The notes under the pieces were generated by a model. That model was not told the DNA's origin. It saw only the letters and a program-made list of their open reading frames with translations, and did no database searches. DNA of 64,000 nt, taken from assembly GCA_001972305.1 (NCBI GenBank), contig BDDD01000173.1:703326-767325 (forward strand), written 5' to 3'. Both the position numbers and the translations under genes were made by a program. This document shows positions 54,114 through 63,970 of the stretch, piece after piece (the stretch's first letter is position 1; each line of letters begins with the position of its first letter). Origin of the DNA: Cephalotus follicularis. Its lineage: Eukaryota > Streptophyta > Magnoliopsida > Oxalidales > Cephalotaceae.

Positions 54114-56248
54114 CATTAGGCGTGTTACTCATCAAAATAGAGGAAAGATCTAATTTGGGATGTAACCTGTTAACCCAGGTTTGATAGACATAGAAGAGTC
54201 TTCTGCCAAACAATGTACCTTCAACCTAGACAAGATTGGTGAACTCATCAGATGCCTTGAACTCTTCGATGATTTGGGGAGCTCTAAAATCTTTAGAATC
54301 TCTGAACTCATTCAGCTTGTCATTTGCCTTAGAAAGCACTGCTTCCAAAGCATCTTTCTTTACCTTCAGCTGATTGGCGTAAGCTTTTGCCTTGCCAGAT
54401 TATTTTTGAATTTCACTCTCACGCTCTAGGACAACTTCCAGCTTTCTCCCCAAAGTGGAAATTTCAGAGAAGATCTTTGCATTCTCAACAACGAGCTTAT
54501 CCAACTCAGCACTTCCCTTCTCCAAGTCTTGGCAGAGCTTGACTACTTCTTTTTCTTTGTCATCCAAAATTTTTAAAAGCTCCATGTAGCGATTTGCAAG
54601 AAAGGTCATGTTATTGCAACTCTGTATGGTTCCAGATTATTAAATCATGTTTAGAATTACAGAATAATGAACAAACCACAACAAGTCAGGGGAACCCCAC
54701 CTGAAGCATAGAACTAAGAGCCTCCGCTCGCAGGGCTTCACCATGAAGGTTATCCTTGGCAAGCCTCTCTACAAGAACAAAGCAGAGCTACATCAAATTC
54801 TCATATACTCAATATTCTATTGCCCTAGCCGAACCAGGGCATGCAAACTTCATGACATATGGCTCGACCTCCTCATCAGAGCTCCGAACGCTAACTATCG
54901 TAGTGCTCTCATTCTCTTTTAACCTTTGAGGAACAAAAGCAGTCCTATTCCCTTCACCGGAGTTCTTGACAGCACCTTGTTTTATACGCCAGAAAGGAGT
55001 CCTTTGCTCACTAACATATGAAGACCTTTGAGAATGGGGCTGAGGAGGGTCTGCACGAGAGGGATCTACCCTAGCTCTTTTCCTAGCAGGGCTAGGGGGT
55101 CTCATATTAGCACCCGAACCACTAGTAGAATTGGATGCTCTGCCCTTCCTCCCTTGAACAATGTCCCATATACTGGATAAAGGTAGTCTGCTTCCCATCT
55201 CTGTAACTTGTTAGAGGGAGTGAAGATAAGAACAAAATAAAGCAGAGATAATCAACTCAATTGAAAAAGTAATAACCCAATAAGGAAACGATGGAGATCT
55301 ACCATGATCAAGGTCTTCCTCCTCATCCTCGTTAATGTCCACTAGTATTATGGGAACATTGATCCAAACTTTCCTAAGTATACACTTAGTAACCATACTA
55401 AGGACACTCATGCACTCCCATTGCAGCATAGAGTTGAATACTCTCACTTCCTCATACGACCGAGGACTCCTCTGATTCAAATGAGTCCTTGAAAACTTGT
55501 CCTAATGAACCAGGTCAAAGGCATCCAGACCATCTGCTAAGAAATATTCATGCCTCTAGTTTTTAAGGGAAGGGTCAAATCTCCCAATATCTTCCTCTCG
55601 TTAGGCCTAGATTTGAAGTAAAAACCCATTTAGGGACTACTATTTATGACAAAAAATTCTTTAAACAGTCCTATTGTAGTTGGGGGTTTCATGTTCTACG
55701 CATCTCTCTAAGAAACCTATGATAAACAGCCACAATTGGGCTTGTAGTTAGGCTAGATGCAAATGGTAATATCCTAATACATCCAAGGCAAAAGCAGGCA
55801 GTAGTAGATGTACACAATGCCTCAAAGCATGTTCATGAACAGTGAAACATCCAGGGACATTCGCTGTAGCTTCCTCTCCACTATTTGGTACCCATACAAC
55901 CACATTGTTGGGGATGTGGGACTCTTTTTGAAGCCTAGCAGATTGAGCCACCAACAACTTACTTGCGTCGTGGTCCGCTTCCACTAATGGTACTTGTCTT
56001 ATAGGAGCGGGATGCCAACCAGACAATAATATATCAGGGATCCTCTCTTTCTTAGGCTCTATGGCTTGTCATGTCGTCTGCTTAGTCCTCTCCATGGCTG
56101 ATGACAATGGTATACGATCCTCCTTGTCCTCAAGTCTTCGTCGAGGGTGGGGAGGCACTAGAACCACTTCCAGATCACCAACGAGTGAAGGAGGATTCTC
56201 ATTAAAAGGAGGAATTACAATATTGGAAGAAGAATTAGATAAACCCAT
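54114..56248 (-). pseudogene. L: antisense extra ORF of a Tat-type gypsy element, broken
   Basis: A multi-exon coding remnant on the minus strand. The start is ATG 56246-56248 (MGLSNSSSNIVIPP); the frame is closed by a TGA about 58 codons on and reopens in frame to 55748 (VWVPNSGEEATANVPGCFTVHEHALRHCVHLLLPAFALDVLGYYHLHLA). This pattern resembles the 'putative gypsy type transposon' family (Transposase_28). After a degenerate stretch, 55480-55303 is coding (YEEVRVFNSMLQ ... EDEEEDLDH). A GT-AG intron at 55302-55201 joins it in frame to GSRLPLSSIWDIVQ and a basic Pro/Ser-rich part, to 54809. Two more exons follow, with probable introns of 60-100 bp; the last (54640-54400) is a coiled-coil-like Glu/Lys/Leu-rich stretch. 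The role in Tat elements is unknown. Confidence 0.55.
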
Positions 56249-56892
56249 TGAAAAGAAAATATGCTACAGAGACAAGGAAAAATAAGATAAAATGAGCTTA
56301 GAAACTCACAGGAGATTAAGATTCAACTCTTGAGAAGTTGTGTAGTCCAGGGGGCAGTTCTTCAACTCGACAGTGACAAGCAGCAAAAAGGGAATGGCTT
56401 AGAAATATCAAAGAATGATTTTTTATCCTAAATACCTAAGTATATGAAGGAGTAACTTCCCAAATCTAATGGTGAGATTCGAAATCATTGACGGTTAAGA
56501 TTACAAGTCTGTTCCACTTCTCCCAATACTAAACCTGTGTTTTTCGTTGATGCTTAGGCTGCATACCCAAAGGAAATGTGACACGTGTCATGAGTAAATT
56601 GATTTATCTTCAATATGGGCCTCATGGTATAGCTGCGTTATCTTTAGGGCGACCCTTTACTTCAAAGAGTTAAATACATCCCCGGATTCATGGACAAAAG
56701 ACTTGCCTAAGGCCATTCTCACAGGTTGAAATTACCTTGTCATTGATTCATAAACCCTTCTTCAGAGCAGGCCCTCTGAGGGTAGAAAAAATCAAACCAA
56801 GATATACTACGTCATGCCAAAATGAGCCCAGGAACACATAATACTTTCCTCCTCAGACTAAGGAAATCTAAGGTTCGCAAAGTAGGGGCATA
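56249..56892. other. Spacer between L and LTR N
   Basis: AT-rich, no ORF with features. Minus-strand GTGAGT (56304-56309) and CTGTAG (56264-56269) resemble splice sites before the L start, but the 46-bp distance is short for a plant intron. Confidence 0.4.
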
Positions 56893-57600
56893 TGATACGG
56901 TAGAAATTTGTTAACCAATCAAGGCCTACCATGTAGATAATATCGGCATTAATGGATAGGTATCTTAGTCATATTAAACACCATTAAATATGGGAGGATA
57001 TATTATAAAAATTCCTTCTAGAAACATGGTCAATTATAATCCCAAAAATTCAGGAGACAAGTTCCTCCTAGGACTCTAATTAAGGAAAAGCATCCTCGTC
57101 AAAGTGTAGTAACAAGTCAAGCATGATTCAAAAAGGTAACTCTACCACTCAACTGTAAATATGACCTTCTTCCATAAGGTCCGGGTTCGAGTTCCTATTC
57201 TCTTGACCAATTATTACACTCTATTAAGTTTATACTTGCTCCCTACATTGACTTAGGCATCGGAGGGTGTTCCCGGAGTCCCTCTCTGACAACTTCTTTT
57301 GTCTACACTTGTTTTGCAAGTCCATGCAAAAAAGGTTTTAATGATCAATATTCTGTGTTGATCAAGTGTCCAGTTTCTTGCATTAACAATCACAAAAATG
57401 GTTAAACATTTCGGGATGATCAAGATTATCTCATTTAGGCAAGGATTATCGTCTTTACATGGATAATCTTCTTGTAACCGCAACAGTGAGGATAACACTC
57501 TATAAATATAGTCCTCTAGGTTACAAGGAGGGTAACAGAGATTGGTATATTCCGAGTTAGATTACAGAAATTACATCAAGTGATCACTGTTCAAAATTCT
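56881..57600 (+). mobile_element. N: probable 3' LTR of the Tat-type element (right end uncertain)
   Basis: AGTAGGGGCA (56881-56890) resembles a polypurine tract and is followed by TATGATACGG, a possible LTR start near 56893. TATAAATA at 57501-57508 lies about 610 bp further, a plausible promoter. L lies upstream on the opposite strand, the arrangement known for antisense ORFs in Tat elements. The right LTR end could not be found by eye. Confidence 0.35.
57501..57508 (+). promoter_or_regulatory. TATA box, LTR N
   Basis: CTCTATAAATATAG has the form of a strong plant TATA box; no gene of its own follows. Confidence 0.45.
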
Positions 57601-58012
57601 AAAGACCCCTAAGAAAATACTTATTTTTTCCTCTTAGCCTCTCTCAGTAATTATCCTTGTTTTCGTTGGAGTTGGATTGGCTCTAAATAGGGATGGAAGA
57701 TTTCTGGAATTAGGGTTTAGGGTGACTTTCAGAAACTTTTTAATCCCAATCAACGAGATACCCTAAATGCTAAGCCCGGAATTGTCCCATTATGCCCTAG
57801 GATCTCTAATTAGGGTTTCAATCAAACCTATAAACATTCCAAGCATAGAAGAGGGACGGGTTTGAGCTAGGGTTACACAAACCCTACTTTTGGCTCTCCC
57901 AAAACATGCATTAGGGTAACACACCAAACCCTAACACATTAAGCTCCTAACCCGAAACCATAACCCTAGAAAACCCTTAGGATTTTCTAGGGCATTGCTC
58001 ACAAATTTTGAA
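57600..58012. other. Unassigned spacer
   Basis: AT-rich sequence with scattered TAGGGTTT/AAACCCTA words that do not form an array. No ORF or element end was found. Confidence 0.4.
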
Positions 58013-58188
58013 TGTTTTAAATTTATACCGCAAATGCACGGTGGTGCCGTAACGGGTCGAACACTAGGAAACAAGCCAAATTAATTTTAATCTATCCAAC
58101 CTAGGCGAAGTACACAAAATTGAGGGTTTATTATTTAATACTACTCCTAAACATGAAAAATAAACTAAATTACTGAAAACAGGCAAGA

Positions 58189-58316
58189 AAGCGTCGACGC
58201 TTTGTCAAGGCGTCGACGGTTATAATGAAAATAAGGAAAGCGTCGACTAAAGGCGTCGGCATAAACTAAACAAAACATGAAAGGGTCGACGTTATTGAGG
58301 AAAGCGTCGACGGTTA
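58189..58316. repeat. GCGTCGACGC-type cluster 2, M LTR
   Basis: Six units (AAAGCGTCGACGCTTT, AAGGCGTCGACGGTT, AAAGCGTCGACTAA, GGGTCGACGTT and others) downstream of the TATA on the minus strand. Confidence 0.88.
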
Positions 58317-58523
58317 AGCTACCGGTATAGAAAACTAATAGGATTAAAGGCATGCAAATTAAAAACTAACAAAATAATAAATAACAGTGAAGGAAATATG
58401 AAAGAAAAAGTTAATTTTAGGGAACAGAAACTCACTATAGATTATATTGAACAACTCACTTACTTGATTGATCAAACCTTGGTAACCAATAGCAGCTAGG
58501 TCAATACAGATTGCGACTGTGAT

Positions 58524-58655
58524 GACAAATCGTACGAGTAAACATGATAGGTCTATATGGAGTGTGGCAGTTGCGACAAATAGTATGAGTAGACATGCTA
58601 TGTCTATACATAGTGTGTTTGACGTGACAAATGGTATGAGTAGACTCCATTGATT
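58524..58655. repeat. 51-bp tandem repeat in the M LTR
   Basis: Units begin GACAAAT at 58524, 58575 and 58626, exactly 51 bp apart, with about two and a half copies (GACAAATxGTAxGAGTAxAC). Confidence 0.85.
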
Positions 58656-58938
58656 GCATTAAAAACCATCCATTCATCAATATTCTTATTCACCGACAAG
58701 ATGTTTGTGGATTTTAATCAAACAGACAAAGTGTGTGTGAAGGCAGAAAAATTGAAGAACAAATCAAAACTTCAAGGATTTTATTAATGGAGTTGAATCA
58801 ATACAATCTAATGGCTTGTTCTAGCCCTAAAAACCTTAAGAGTTTAGCTAGAAAACATTGTATAAAGCTTCAAAACCTAATGGACAAGAAAAGAGAAGGT
58901 GGCTACTCTCTACACATTGTTTATGGCGGCCTTGTAGT

Positions 58939-58948
58939 GTATTTATAC
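58939..58948 (-). promoter_or_regulatory. TATA box, LTR M
   Basis: On the minus strand AAGTATAAATACACTAC, about 490 bp from the LTR start and between the two GTCGAC clusters. Confidence 0.5.
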
Positions 58949-59035
58949 TTACAAAACTGATAAAAAACAAAAAAAAATAAACCTAGTTACAAGCCGTGAA
59001 AAATCTAAAACTTTCCATTTTTGTTCTCGCCTTAA

Positions 59036-59232
59036 GCGTCGACGCTTTCAATGAAAGCGTCGTCGGTTTGGTGCTTTAGCGCTAATGCTTTGAATGTTGA
59101 AAGTGTTAAGCATCAATGAATATGTTGCGTTATTGAGATGACTTGCGTGTTAAAGCATCGACGCTTTTATATTAACCGCTGGCACTTTGTAGTTAAGCGG
59201 CGATGCTTTAAGTGTAGGTGTTGGCGCTTTGC
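59036..59232. repeat. GCGTCGACGC-type cluster 1, M LTR
   Basis: About eight units, several decayed (TAAGCGTCGACGCTTT, AAGCGTCGTCGG, AAAGCATCGACGCTTTT, AAGCGGCGATGCTTT, GTTGGCGCTTTG) in the U3 position. Confidence 0.85.
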
Positions 59233-59432
59233 TCTGTAATTTGCACAGTTTAGTCATTTCTTCAATCTCTGATCTTTTGTCTCCAATTTGTGCCACTTTG
59301 ACTAGTGTTTATGCAATTGGATCTTTTAGGCCTTGCACCTGAAAATCAAACAAGAACAACCAAAGTAGTCTATTCCAATCATCAAAATATCACAAATATA
59401 TCATAAAAAATAACACATTTTTATGCTAAACA

Positions 59433-59862
59433 AATACCCCCATACTTAGACTTTGCTTGTCCTCAAGTAATCAAAATGGAAAGCAAAAACAAGAACGCAA
59501 AAGCAAAAACTAAAATAGAAAACATAAATAACAACGTAACTCACTTTCGCAGGAATCACGATTGCATTTGGCATATGCAACAAGCCGTTAAACCCCTAGG
59601 TGGCCCTGGTGGACGAGTTTTGTCTCGTGAGTATTTTCCAGCAAATAAACACACAAAATTCAGCTCATCAAAACTTTGACAATAGGAAAAATGTATCTCT
59701 ACTTAAAAATTAATAGACACCCTTATACTTAGACTTTTATTATCTCGTTAAAAGTTCTATAATCCAACCATATCTCAATTAAGGAGCTTTACCAAATTTT
59801 TCTTTTATTCCTTATTTCTTTAACCAATCAAGATATGCATTCTCAACAACATAAAATCCTAG
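59433..59862 (-). mobile_element. M: polypurine tract and 3' internal remnant
   Basis: The polypurine tract (minus strand AGTATGGGGGTATT) is at 59433-59446. Beyond it about 400 bp of A-rich non-coding sequence remain, cut at 59863 by LTR J. Confidence 0.5.
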
Positions 59863-61198
59863 TGTCACACCCTGTTATTCGGTTCCGTACCATTAAGACA
59901 AGCATATGTGGTGATATCAGTATTAAACATACATTCCAGCATTTCATTCAACAGTATATAAACAATATGCGGAAGCAGTCAATAAGCCAGAATATAAATA
60001 CAAGCCATCCGCACGCATCCCATACTACGTGCGGGTACAAGTCAAATATCATCCTTAACATAAGGAAAAACAACATAAACGAGGTATGATACGTTCATTA
60101 CAATTACAGTACACAACAAAAAAAATAAAAACCTTAAAACGACAAAGAAGCTCTCCAAGCTTCAGCAGCAACTCCCACGTCTTCGCTCAATCTGAAATTG
60201 TAGGGGTTAGCCGTTGTCCTCACTTAGCTAAGTAGGAAGATAATGCATGTTAAGGAATATATGAATGCAACATGCATGACAGTTTATATAAAATAACATT
60301 TGAACGTTCCAATATATATAAGCAACCAAGCCAAGTGGCCAGAGACAATACATATGCAAGAATACCGTTCAAGGGTACAATCAATTCATTCAGTGGTTGG
60401 GTGTCACATGTCGCAAACTCCTAGCACCAACTGTGCACCACCTAACTATCACCCTATGCACCGAGGATGACAGAACAGGTAACATTTACTACCGGCGTTG
60501 GCGAGTAGTTTAACAGTAATTTCTGCAAGGCAGATATTAGGTAATACTCTTGCCAACTCCTGGCACCCAGTATCACATCCGTAGTCAGTGATATCCTCCA
60601 TCACTAAACTACGGCAGTAAGCATAGACAATCAATTCAATCAGTGCAATTCAATAGTAATATTACATATCTAAATAATATGCAATATCAAGTGTTTTCTT
60701 TAGAAACATATATCATTTCAGTGATCGTACATCTCATGTGAGGAAAACGATTTCAGTACAGTAGTTGTTTCCAGATGAGGAAACAAAACAGTAGGTACCT
60801 CTCATGTAGGAGGAAAATCAGTAGTTCCTTTTAAACAATAAGTGTTCATTTGAAAATGATGGATAATATCATGTGTTGTGCATATAGCACATAGTTGATT
60901 CAATCATTAGAATATGAAACAGTAGGTTTATAACAGTCATTGGTATATACTAATCATCAGCAGTATATACAGAAACAATATCACAATCAGTAGTTCTTGT
61001 AAATAATAGTTTTCATTTGAAATGGTGTTTAAAATCGTGAATCGAGCATATAGCACATAGTTCGTTCGATCGTTGAAATATCAGTAGTAGCAATGTTAAA
61101 TAACATCAAATAGTATATACTATATGGTGGTAGCATATACAATTCAATAACATAACCAAACAGTAGCAATTCAATAAATGTTATGCAATTTCTACCCA

Positions 61199-61320
61199 GA
61201 AAAGTCGACTGCCCTCAAGAATAGTCGACTGCTTTGGTTGAGTAGTCGACTGCTTTGCCTTGACAGTCGACTAGATAGGTTGAGTAGTCGACTGTTATTA
61301 TGAACAGTCGACTGCTTCTG
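61199..61320. repeat. CAGTCGACTG cluster 2, J LTR
   Basis: Six units, mostly intact in the core (AGTCGACTGC), at about 20-25-bp spacing. Confidence 0.9.
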
Positions 61321-61722
61321 CCCAGAAAGTGCAGGCAGTAGCAGTTTGTATGCAATTCCATGTCCAATTTCACACATGCAATCATACAGAAAATAACATA
61401 CATGACATGCACCATATATCTTCCATAACATATCACTGCCCCTACCTCAAATCGCTATCCCAAGATCAATTGGAATGATCTTTCTCTTTGAGTTTCCACT
61501 TCACTTTCACCAACAATCTTTCAATCCATCAGATAATAATCTAAACATGCATGTTTATGGATACATGCATCAGTATCAGTAAGTTCAGTAACCTTATGAC
61601 AACTCTAAATCGACAGTAGTCAATCATTAGTTCATTAAGCTTCATACTAACCCCTTTTTACCACACCTCTATGCATTTGTGTCAAACTACACAAATTCAT
61701 TGCCTTTAAACGTGTGGACAGA

Positions 61723-61727
61723 GGATG
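61723..61727. repeat. Target site duplication of K, left copy
   Basis: GGATG before TGTAGCGCCCC; equals 63218-63222. Confidence 0.88.
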
Positions 61728-62564
61728 TGTAGCGCCCCCGACCCGAGTCCGCTTTAAGCTCAAAGCGAGCTCCGAAGATCGGTACGTTACATGGGTGTAA
61801 CCTTTGACCGTCAAATCGTTTAACCATTTAACGATCCATTTCATATCATAAAATCTTGGCTTAGATTTAAAACCTAATATTATTACTCAATAACTTCACA
61901 GGATCGCATATACTTACATCTTTGAAACATCAATTTCAAAATATCATATTCTCATTATCATGATCGTTCCTAATACCCTTGCATTTGTACATCACTTACA
62001 TGTAACCTCACACAACGGAAAAACATAAACCTATCACTTCGTAAAACAATCATATACCCTCCTTTATCATTAACATCTCATACTCTCAAATAGGTTTAAT
62101 AACCTTTGATATCATCATCTTACATAAAAACATAGTAACCTATAACATTCGATTCTATACGTTCACATCTATACATCATCTATCATAAAACATTACACAG
62201 CGGAAAACATACACATATGACATAAAACATAACTTCATAGCATATACTTCTTCTCCTTACTCTTGTTTTACGAACTTCCTCTAAAGCTCGCAACTTCACG
62301 TTCAACATTTCCTGGAAGATTTATTTGAAAACAAGACATTGAAAGGAGTGAGCTTTTAAGAGCCCAGTAAGAATCATAGTTATAAAACGTTATCGAAATT
62401 CGTTGTTTTTGATAATTTATATCAAAACATTTCAACATCATACTTTTCAAAATATCTTTGGAAATCATTTTCTAGTTTTATAAAACCAGAACATTTCTAA
62501 AATCATACTTTTCTGGTATATATAACCAGCATACTTGAAAACAATCAAAACGTTTTCTTTCTTT

Positions 62565-62674
62565 GGCTTATGAAGTAAGTTTCCATGGCTTATGAAGTAA
62601 GTTTCCATGGCTTATGAGGTAAGTTACCATGGCTTATGAGGTAAGTTTCCATGGCTTATGAAGTAAGTTTCTTC
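62565..62674. repeat. 22-bp tandem repeat, five copies, in K
   Basis: Units start GGCTTATG at 62565, 62587, 62609, 62631 and 62653, exactly 22 bp apart: GGCTTATGAAGTAAGTTTCCAT with rare changes. Each plus-strand unit contains GTAAGT. Confidence 0.95.
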
Positions 62675-62867
62675 CTCCCTCTCACACACTCAATTCTCTT
62701 TCTAGGCAGCCCATGTGACAAAATTTAACCAATCCAAGTGTGTACACTTGTTACATCCCCAGATAACACCTTATAGCATCTTCCCCTGGTCTGCCACGTG
62801 TCCAAAATTTAAGAGTTTTACTCACAAAATGCCAAAAAGTCAGATTTTACCTTTGTCTGTAGCTAAG

Positions 62868-63019
62868 ACGTCGACCTTTTCCTTAAAGGCGTCGACGCCT
62901 TTAAGTCTTCGTCCAGGTCAACTGACGCATATAACTTCAACGCGTCGACGTTTAAAATTAGGACATCGACTGCTACCAAAGGCGTCGACTCCTTTAATAA
63001 AAACGTCGACTCTTTTTAG
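62868..63019. repeat. GCGTCGACGC-type cluster, K
   Basis: About six units (AAGACGTCGACC, AAAGGCGTCGACGCCTTT, ACGCGTCGACGTTT, GGACATCGACTG, AAGGCGTCGACTCC, AACGTCGACTC) in the U3 position. Confidence 0.9.
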
Positions 63020-63217
63020 ACAGTTTTGTCAACTCTTAGAGTTTTAGATCGACATTCATCCAAAAGAAATAGCCAATAAAATTTTCTTCTAGGGGCGCTG
63101 CCCCTTGAACCCCCGCCCGCTGTCCAAGCAACGGGACCCTTAAACTATCTGTCAATATACACAATAGCAATCATTTTTCCATAAAAAATATTTTTACTGG
63201 AAATTCGGGTCATTACA

Positions 63218-63222
63218 GGATG
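63218..63222. repeat. Target site duplication of K, right copy
   Basis: GGATG after the LTR end at 63217. Confidence 0.88.
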
Positions 63223-63837
63223 TGTGTGTATACTTAAGGGAATCAATAGCTTATTTCATGGCAACTAACAACAACTATCATCCAATTTAGAGATCATAAC
63301 TTCATTTTACTTGGACCATTACTACATTCCATTTCAATTCAATTCTAGAAGTTTGTTAACTTAACTCTGTTAACAGAAGATCAACATCCTTCTAGTTACC
63401 TTATCAACACATAGCAGAGAGTTCGGATTTGGAACTTACCAGGAGAAGTCCAAGCTTCCAAGTTCCTCCTTTGTGCTCTAAACCATCCACATGCAAGCTC
63501 CTTCACCAATTCCAGCAATTCTCCTCAATTCAGTGGTTTCTAACACCCACATTCAACCCCTGGACAGATGAATATAAGCCTTTGAGACTTTGGAAATGCC
63601 AGGCTCCATTACACAGCCTCTCTCCCTTTCTTCTCTCTCTCACATGCATTTGTTTTCTTACCCCTTTTCTCTTTTCAATTTGCAGGTGGCAGGTCTGCAA
63701 TCCTTGCAGAGAATAGAGGGCATGCAAGCATGCCTTTTACATGCTCTGGCAGCTTGTGTCGCCCCCCAACACCTGTCCTTTCATGCAAAGCCCCATGATT
63801 CAGTTTAACAGGCATGCATAGACACCTGTTTTGGGCC

Positions 63838-63970
63838 GATCCAGTCGACTGGATGCATTGGCCAGTCGACTATCCACAACACGCATCAGGCAGTCGACTG
63901 CTCCCCTGTGACAGTCGGCGGCCCCTTCATAAACCAGGCAGTCGACTTCCCCCTTGTGGTAGTCGGTTGT
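63838..63970. repeat. CAGTCGACTG cluster 1, J LTR
   Basis: Six units closely matching H 40915-41045, here with fewer decayed copies (CAGTCGACTGG, CAGTCGACTA, CAGTCGACTGC, CAGTCGGCGG, CAGTCGACTT). Confidence 0.9.

Larger units (their letters stand above)
58013..59432 (-). mobile_element. M: 3' LTR of an Athila/Tat-like gypsy element
   Basis: On the minus strand it starts TGTTTAGCATAAAAATG at 59432 and ends AATTTAAAACA at 58013, 1420 bp, with TGTTT...AAACA ends. Directly upstream is CTTGAGGACAAGCAAAGTC followed by TAAGTATGGGGGTATT, the form of sequence found before the LTR in Athila/Tat elements. A minus-strand GTATAAATAC (58939-58948) is a good TATA box. Two GTCGAC clusters lie on either side of it. 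The small ORFs have no family features. Confidence 0.6.
61728..63217 (-). mobile_element. K: solo LTR (1490 bp)
   Basis: On the minus strand from TGTAATGACCCG at 63217 to CGGGGGCGCTACA at 61728, flanked by GGATG on both sides. There is no internal region, so it is a solo LTR left by recombination between two LTRs. It holds a GTCGAC cluster 200-350 bp from its start and a 22-bp tandem repeat. It lacks the chromovirus leader hairpins of A, B and D. Confidence 0.9.

Noticed and set aside
56061-56285. 74-codon plus-strand ORF
   Set aside because: It is the opposite strand of the L N-terminal coding region, which has the family pattern.
57160-57200. tRNA-like or SINE B box (GGTCCGGGTTCGAGTTCC)
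   Set aside because: No A box at the right distance on the same strand, no cloverleaf, no poly-A/T end; kept only as a weak pol III-like motif inside probable LTR N.
57700-57990. Interstitial telomere-like AAACCCTA words
   Set aside because: The words are scattered and not in tandem.
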